64,000 nucleotides of DNA from CAWEHU01 sp963808965 (lineage in GTDB: Bacteria > Pseudomonadota > Alphaproteobacteria > Acetobacterales > Acetobacteraceae), in the NCBI GenBank assembly GCA_963808965.1, contig CAWEHU010000016.1:248001-312000 (forward strand). The letters are read 5' to 3'. Position numbers and translations under genes: made by a program. Shown piece by piece: positions 59,116 through 64,000 of the stretch (within the stretch, counting starts at the first letter, position 1; every line of letters starts with the position of its first letter). The notes below the pieces were generated by a model that saw only the letters and a program-made list of their open reading frames with translations, was not told the DNA's origin and ran no database searches.

Positions 59116-61372
59116 ATGAAAGCGGACTTGAGCCGGCTCCGGTTCGATCGGGCCAGGAATTACACCTCGGTTGTCGCACAGCAAGGGCGGGTGCAGCTCG
59201 ATTCGGACGCGAACGAACAGCGCGCGATCGACGAGTACCCTGCGCTCCACCGGCCTCACGGACATCATCGGCCGCACCGGCGCGCCTAAACACGACGCAG
59301 GCTTCGAGATCACCACCGACGGAAGCCGGATCACGATCGGGGCCGGGCGCTACTACGTGAACGGATTGCTGTGCGAAGCGACGCAGCCGGTCGACTACAT
59401 GCAGCAGGCTTGGCTCATCAATCCGCAGCCGAGCGCCGCGACGTTGCTGTCCGGACTCCGGCTGAACCCTTCGGGAACCGTGCAGATCTGGCTGGAGGCA
59501 TGGCAACGGCTGGTGACGCCGATCGACGATCCGGGAATCAAGGACGTCGCGCTCGGCGAGGCAGACACCACGGATCGCGTGCAGACCGTCTGGCGCGTCG
59601 TGGCCGCGGCCGCGCAGCAAGTGCGGGGACTCAGCTGCTGCGACGCCATGCGCCGGTCGTTGCTGACCGGGCCGCCCGGCCGGATGACGGCGGGAACCCA
59701 GGACGCCTCCGGCCAAGGCACCTGCTTGCCGTCGCCGCAGGCCGCGTATCGAGGTCTCGAAAACCAGTTGTACCGCGTGGAGGTGCATGATCCCGGTCCG
59801 ATCGGCCAAGCGACGTTCAAATGGTCCCGCGACAACGGCTCGGTGCTGACGCAGATCACCGACGTGAACGGGCCGGTCGTCACGGTCGACAGTCTGGGGC
59901 CGGACGCGAATCTCGGCTTCGCGCCCTTGCAGTGGGTGGAGATCACCGACGATGCCGACGAGTTCGGCCAGCAGCCGAATCAGCCCGGCCAGCTGCTCCA
60001 AATCAAGAGCGTGGACCCTGACCATTTGCAGATCACGCTCACGCAGCCCGCGCCCGCGGTGAACCACGCGACGGGTCACGCCAAGCTGCGCCGCTGGGAC
60101 CAGGCGGGCACCGACGCCAGCGCGAACGGCGTGCCGATGAACGCCTCCGGGCCGAACGTGTTGGAGAACGGCATCACCGTGCAGTTCTCCCCCGACGCAC
60201 CCTTCAAGAGCGGCGATTATTGGACGGTGCCGGCGCGAACCGCGACCGGCTTGCCGGAGTGGCCTCCCACCGATAGCGATGGAGCGGAGTATCAGCCGGC
60301 TCGCGCCACGATCGTGCATCGCGCGCCGCTCGCCTGCATTCACTTCAACGCCTTGACCCAGGGTTTCACGGTCGAATCCTGCCGCGATGTTTTCCCGCCG
60401 CTCACCGAGTTGACTCCGGCGGCGGTTCCGCAGGCGCTGCACGTCAGCGCGATCAGCTGGGTGAATGATGACGTTGTCACGCTCGACCAGTTCTTCGTCC
60501 AAGGGTTGACCGTTTCGCTGGACGCCCAGCCCGATCCCGCGATTGATGCTGCAAGCTTTGTCGTGGAAATGGAGATTCCCTTCGGCACCACCGGAGTTGG
60601 GACGGCGGCCTTCGCCGCTCTCCCGCTAACGACCGCTGTACGGTTACCGGTGGTCCTTGACGGAGGCATAACGACCGATCCCACCGCCAATACGATCAAA
60701 TGGGCGATGGGCAGGACCATCCTCCGATTCTTATCCCAATTCGCGACCGGACTGGGGAGCTTGGCTGACACCGGGGAGTTCATGCGCGCGCGCGTCACCC
60801 TGAAGGGCCACACAACCCGAGGCGCCGATCCCCGCACGCCGCTTTTCCTTGATGGTCAATGCTTCGGAACGGCGGCCACGCGAAGCGGCGGCGCACCTCG
60901 GACCGATCTAATCTTGCCTTCCGGCAACGGCGCGAAAGCAAGCGACTTCGAGAGCTGGTTTTATCTCGCGCCGGCGCAGCGCATCGACAACATGACGATC
61001 ACCCCAAGCGCGGTGGCCTTCGTATTCTCGAATACTGGGGTCAAGCTGGTCGACAACACATCGGGAACACCCGACCCTAAGAGTCCGGCCGTCAGTCCAA
61101 CGCTGAGCCTCACGCTGCATTACAACGCGCTCGCCGATACGACCATCGCGCTCTCGGTCTCACCTGATGCCGGCGCCGTTCAGGTTCCGCCAAGTCTCAA
61201 GGTCGCGCAGGGCGCAAAAAGCCCGGCACCGCCAGTCCCAGTCACGGTATTCAATACGAGCAACCAGCAGGCGGAAACGTTCACCGTCACGGCCACGCTG
61301 ACTCTTCCAAGCGGCTTGGTCGCGAATGCGAGCGCGAGCATCGCTGTGACGGGTATTGTCATAATCGAATAG
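59116..61372 (+). CDS. DUF6519-family protein (frameshifted)
   Basis: About 751 residues. The N-terminus KADLSRLRFDRARNYTSVVAQQGRVQLDSDANEQRAIDE is the diagnostic opening of the DUF6519 family seen in tail loci. Near 59237 one base must be skipped to reach STGLTDIIGRTGAPKHDAGF and GAGRYYVNGLLCEATQPVDY. The middle has a LENQLYRVEVHDPGPI and FKWSRDNGSVLTQI segment. The C-terminus has an Ig-like beta-sandwich. In related loci it sits next to the tail-protein-I gene, so it may be the receptor-binding or baseplate-decorating part; this is inference. The start has a GAGGAG site five bases upstream. Confidence 0.82.
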
Positions 61373-61410
61373 CTCCGCCTCACGCGGCGGACCTGAAAGG
61401 CGGTTAGGCC

Positions 61411-62316
61411 GTGCGTGCTGTCTGGTCATTCTGGAGTGAGCCGTTCCGAACGCATTACGGGGGCGTCTGGGGCACGCCGCTCAATCACGCGCTGGCCTGG
61501 GTTGTCTCGGTCATGACGGCATCCCGGCACTACTCGGACACGTTGCTCGTGACGGATAGCGCCGGGGCGAGAATGCTTGTCGACCAGCTCAGGCTGCCTT
61601 TCGCCGAGGTATCGACCGAACTCGACCGGCTGCGGGGTTATGATCCGGGCTGGTGGGTGCTCGGCAAGTTGACTGCATACCGGTTGCAGACCACTCCGTT
61701 CGTGCATGTCGATAACGACGCATTCCTGTGGAAGCGGCTGCCTGCGCGCCTGGAAACCGCTCCGGTGCTGGCCCAGCATCCGGAGATCTACGCGCCCGGC
61801 CAGGACATCTATCGCCCGCAGGATGTGGAACACGCGTTCGCGGAAACCGGCGGTGTGCTTCCGGTGGAATGGCAGTGGGCGCGTGCGCAGGGGCCTGGGC
61901 TCACCGCGGAGAATTGCGGCATTGTCGGGGGGTGCGACGTGGCGTTCCTGCGGCACTTCACGGAGACCGCGCTGGCATTGGTCGAGCGGCCGGAGAACGC
62001 GCCGGGATGGATGCGGCATCCGGACAAATGGCGCTTCGTCTACATCGTCGAGCAATTCATGCTCTCGGCGTGCCTCGGTTATCACCGCTTCAATCCCACC
62101 TCTCCCCACAAGGGGGTGAGGGTGGAGTATTTGTTCCGGTCGTGGGACGAAGCGCGTAACCCGAATCAGGCGGCCCGGCTCGGCTTCACGCATCTGATGG
62201 CGTATTCCAAACGGGCTCCGGACGTGATGCGCCGTTTGTCCGAGCGCGTGCGCCGGGACTGGCCGGATTACTACAGGCGATGCGAGCGCTCAGCGGGCCT
62301 GCTGCCTTCGAGTTGA
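61411..62316 (+). CDS. DUF6734-family glycosyltransferase-like protein inside the eCIS operon
   Basis: A 301-residue protein with the DUF6734 pattern: AVWSFWSEPF, HYGGVWGTPLNHALAWVVSV, SDTLLVTDSAGARMLVDQL, STELDRLRGYDPGWWVLGKLTAYRLQ and FVHVDNDAFLWKRLP. The DND at about residue 98 resembles the DxD metal-nucleotide site of GT-A glycosyltransferases. No catalytic activity is established for the family. It begins at a GTG 38 bases after the DUF6519 stop and ends 12 bases before the eCIS-core protein, so it is likely co-expressed. It may modify the cargo or particle, or be a passenger. A short hairpin-forming run at 62099-62125 lies within the gene. Confidence 0.8.
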   Translation: MRAVWSFWSEPFRTHYGGVWGTPLNHALAWVVSVMTASRHYSDTLLVTDSAGARMLVDQLRLPFAEVSTELDRLRGYDPGWWVLGKLTAYRLQTTPFVHVDNDAFLWKRLPARLETAPVLAQHPEIYAPGQDIYRPQDVEHAFAETGGVLPVEWQWARAQGPGLTAENCGIVGGCDVAFLRHFTETALALVERPENAPGWMRHPDKWRFVYIVEQFMLSACLGYHRFNPTSPHKGVRVEYLFRSWDEARNPNQAARLGFTHLMAYSKRAPDVMRRLSERVRRDWPDYYRRCERSAGLLPSS

Positions 62317-62328
62317 GGCGGCACCCCA

Positions 62329-64000
62329 ATGCGAGCTCATGTTCCTGCACGCGCTGCTCCGGTTCCAACAGCATCGGTCGCAACGCCGATCATTGCGGCA
62401 GGTTCGGCGCGCGCTGCCCCGATGCGCCAGACCCACAGTCTCTCCTCCATCGCGATCGATGCGCCGGTGCTGCAACGGAAGCTGATAGTGGGGGCGACGG
62501 ACGACCCGTTGGAGCGGGAAGCAGACCAGGTGGCCGAGCGCGTGATGCGCATGGCGGAACCTGCGGCGGCCGTCTCGCCGGCTCCCGTCCGGCTGAGCCG
62601 GAAGTGCGCGGCCTGCGAGGAGGAGGAGCGGGTCTCGCGCGCGCCTCTCGGTGGCCCCGTTTCTGGAGCAAAGGGCCCCGAGGCTCCCGCCATTGTGCAC
62701 GACGTATTGCGCTCGCCGGGTCAGCCGCTCGATGCTGTGACACGCGCTTTCTTCGAGCCGCGATTCGGCCTCGATTTAGGCCACGTGCGAATCCATTCGG
62801 ATGCCGCAGCCGCGGAGTCAGCGCGCGCAGTCGGTGCTCTAGCCTATACTGTCGGAAATCACGTGGCTTTTGGTTCTCCCGGATACGACCCGATTACGCC
62901 TGGCGGCAAATCCGTTATCGCCCATGAGCTTGTCCATACCTTGCAACAGGCGAGCCCCGTCCGCCCCGTGATCCGGCGCCAAGCTCCAGGGAGCGGCGCC
63001 GGTGGCGGGGGCGGGGCGGGTTGCGCCGCGAAAGCTGATTGCCCATCGGATTTCTGCGTGCCGATGGCCAGCGTCGCGGAAGCGAAAGACGACCGGCACA
63101 GATGGGCTGGCATCCTACTATCAGGAATCGCCACTGCCGTGAGCCCTCGAGTGGTGCCGGTGTGGCTCACTTATGTTTCTGGAGGATCCAGTCCTCAGGA
63201 TTTCACACCCAAATTCGGGCCGGACTTCGCCAGCGCATCCCAAACAGAAAAAGCAACCAAGTTTCTGGCCAGTGAGCTGCGCGCCAATCTGGAAAAGGCA
63301 CCCCCGGCCTTTCCCCCAGGCAGCTCCAAAACGACGGTCGATATCGCACCGCGTATTCCGAGCGCCATCGCCCAGCTCGGGGCGGCCGGTGATCCCAAAA
63401 GCATGAACTTCAGTGGAGTCGGCTCGATACCGGGCAACCTCGCGGGCGACATCGGCAAAGACCAGACGACGTGCAAGGTCGGCGCCAAGCCATCACCGTT
63501 CGACGATGATCGCACGGCCACGGGTACTGCCGACGTAGTCCGAAACCCGGACGGGACTTTGACAGCGACGACCGCAATCCATTTCGCCGTGCAGGATACC
63601 GTGGACCTCTGTCCCGGGGATTGCGGCGCTCCGCTCGAACATATCGCTACGATTCCGTTCTCTCGCTGGGAAGCAACCGGGATCGCGGGAGACGTGCCCT
63701 TCACGGTGAATTTCGATGGTCCTGCTCAGACCGTCACCGCGAAGCCTCCGCTCCTTCCCGCCCCGGCACCCGCACCGCCGGTCTTCCCACCATCGCCGCC
63801 TCCCCCGACGCCAACGCCCGCGCCCACTCCGACTCCCCCCACGCCCACTCCGATTCCCACGCCCACTCCGACTCCCACGCCAGCACCAACCCCGGTGCCC
63901 ACGCCGGAGCCCGGCTGCACGCCCAAGGGTCTGGGCAAGAATGCGTTCGGCTCACTTTGCGATGCAGCCACGCCCGTGTTCATCAAAGGACCGAAGCTGA
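62329..64000 (+). CDS. eCIS-core (DUF4157) protein, candidate injected effector, runs off the end
   Basis: This frame is open from the ATG at 62329 through the last base, at least 557 residues, with no stop (an ATG at 62422 is an alternative start). The N-terminal part has LIVGATDDPLEREADQVAERVM and RKCAACEEEERVS. The core (about residues 130-205) has RFGLDLGHVRIHSDAAAAESARAVGALAYT and SVIAHELVHTLQQA. The HELVH (62923-62937) is an intact zincin-type HExxH. A unique region follows with several cysteines and WEATGIAGDVPFTVNFDG, then a Pro/Thr tract. DUF4157 marks eCIS cargo in other loci. The effector activity is not visible in this window and probably lies downstream. Confidence 0.88.
   Translation, partial: MRAHVPARAAPVPTASVATPIIAAGSARAAPMRQTHSLSSIAIDAPVLQRKLIVGATDDPLEREADQVAERVMRMAEPAAAVSPAPVRLSRKCAACEEEERVSRAPLGGPVSGAKGPEAPAIVHDVLRSPGQPLDAVTRAFFEPRFGLDLGHVRIHSDAAAAESARAVGALAYTVGNHVAFGSPGYDPITPGGKSVIAHELVHTLQQASPVRPVIRRQAPGSGAGGGGGAGCAAKADCPSDFCVPMASVAEAKDDRHRWAGILLSGIATAVSPRVVPVWLTYVSGGSSPQDFTPKFGPDFASASQTEKATKFLASELRANLEKAPPAFPPGSSKTTVDIAPRIPSAIAQLGAAGDPKSMNFSGVGSIPGNLAGDIGKDQTTCKVGAKPSPFDDDRTATGTADVVRNPDGTLTATTAIHFAVQDTVDLCPGDCGAPLEHIATIPFSRWEATGIAGDVPFTVNFDGPAQTVTAKPPLLPAPAPAPPVFPPSPPPPTPTPAPTPTPPTPTPIPTPTPTPTPAPTPVPTPEPGCTPKGLGKNAFGSLCDAATPVFIKGPKL
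63781..63909 (+). repeat. Low-complexity Pro/Thr hinge repeat
   Basis: Short imperfect direct repeats of cccactccgac and cccacgcc units encode PTPTPAPTPTP-type sequence inside the eCIS-core protein. They form a flexible hinge between the DUF4157-containing front and the cysteine-containing segment (CTPKGLGKNAF) that continues past the window. Confidence 0.8.

Noticed and set aside
40310..64000. Prophage or type VI secretion system
   Set aside because: No head, portal, terminase, integrase, holin or lysin genes, and no TssJ/L/M or ClpV. DUF4255, the Afp15-type AAA and DUF4157 instead indicate eCIS.

Overview
The window comes from a GC-rich alphaproteobacterium. The evidence is the hemC-hemD-mitofilin-hemY block (HemY has a rubredoxin-like zinc tail), the tsaD ... 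rlmJ-gpsA arrangement, YggT next to folD, and the very high GC third positions. Acetobacteraceae or a nearby Rhodospirillales family is my best guess, from gene order only. No rRNA, tRNA, CRISPR array, phage head gene or integrase was seen.

Region 1 (1-22.6 kb) is chromosomal housekeeping: the tail of a membrane glycosyltransferase-like protein, a DEAD-box helicase, YggT, FolD, a heavy-metal-associated protein bracketed by two inverted 179-bp MITE copies, a DDN-family protein, an SDR, lactate permease, a CmoB-like methyltransferase, tetrapyrrole genes, TsaD, a Uma2 protein, RlmJ, GpsA, an MFS exporter, an SGNH hydrolase, an SMP-30 lactonase, a purine permease, a class II aldolase and alanine dehydrogenase. 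Region 2 (22.7-37.6 kb) is transport and accessory metabolism: a branched-chain amino-acid-type binding protein, LysE and FUSC exporters, a DOPA-dioxygenase-like protein, an SCP2-type thiolase, an SLT/SPOR cell-wall protein, a glutathione/peptide ABC importer (gsiABCD type) and an APC permease. Region 3 (37.6-39.9 kb) holds a small secreted protein and a beta-helix/carbohydrate-binding protein with a 36-bp tandem repeat.

Region 4 (39.9-64 kb, running off the end) is the notable part: a co-directional, tightly overlapping operon for an extracellular contractile injection system (eCIS). Its order is a degenerate receiver-domain protein, sheath, tube, T4-type baseplate protein, a Pro-rich connector, DUF4255 cap, AAA+ ATPase, a small orphan, CIS-tube protein, LysM/gpX, gpD hub, gpV spike, PAAR-like tip, gp25 wedge, two large baseplate J-type proteins, a P2-I-like tail protein, a DUF6519 protein, a DUF6734 glycosyltransferase-like protein and an eCIS-core/DUF4157 protein with an intact HELVH motif. 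There is one sheath and one tube gene. No tape-measure protein or classical fibre is visible before the window ends.

A second striking property is that about 25 frameshifts interrupt otherwise well-conserved genes on both strands, in housekeeping and eCIS genes alike. Nearly all have the same sign: one extra base must be skipped. I give such genes as single features spanning the frameshift. A biased assembly error is the simplest explanation, but it has to be excluded before any gene is called dead.
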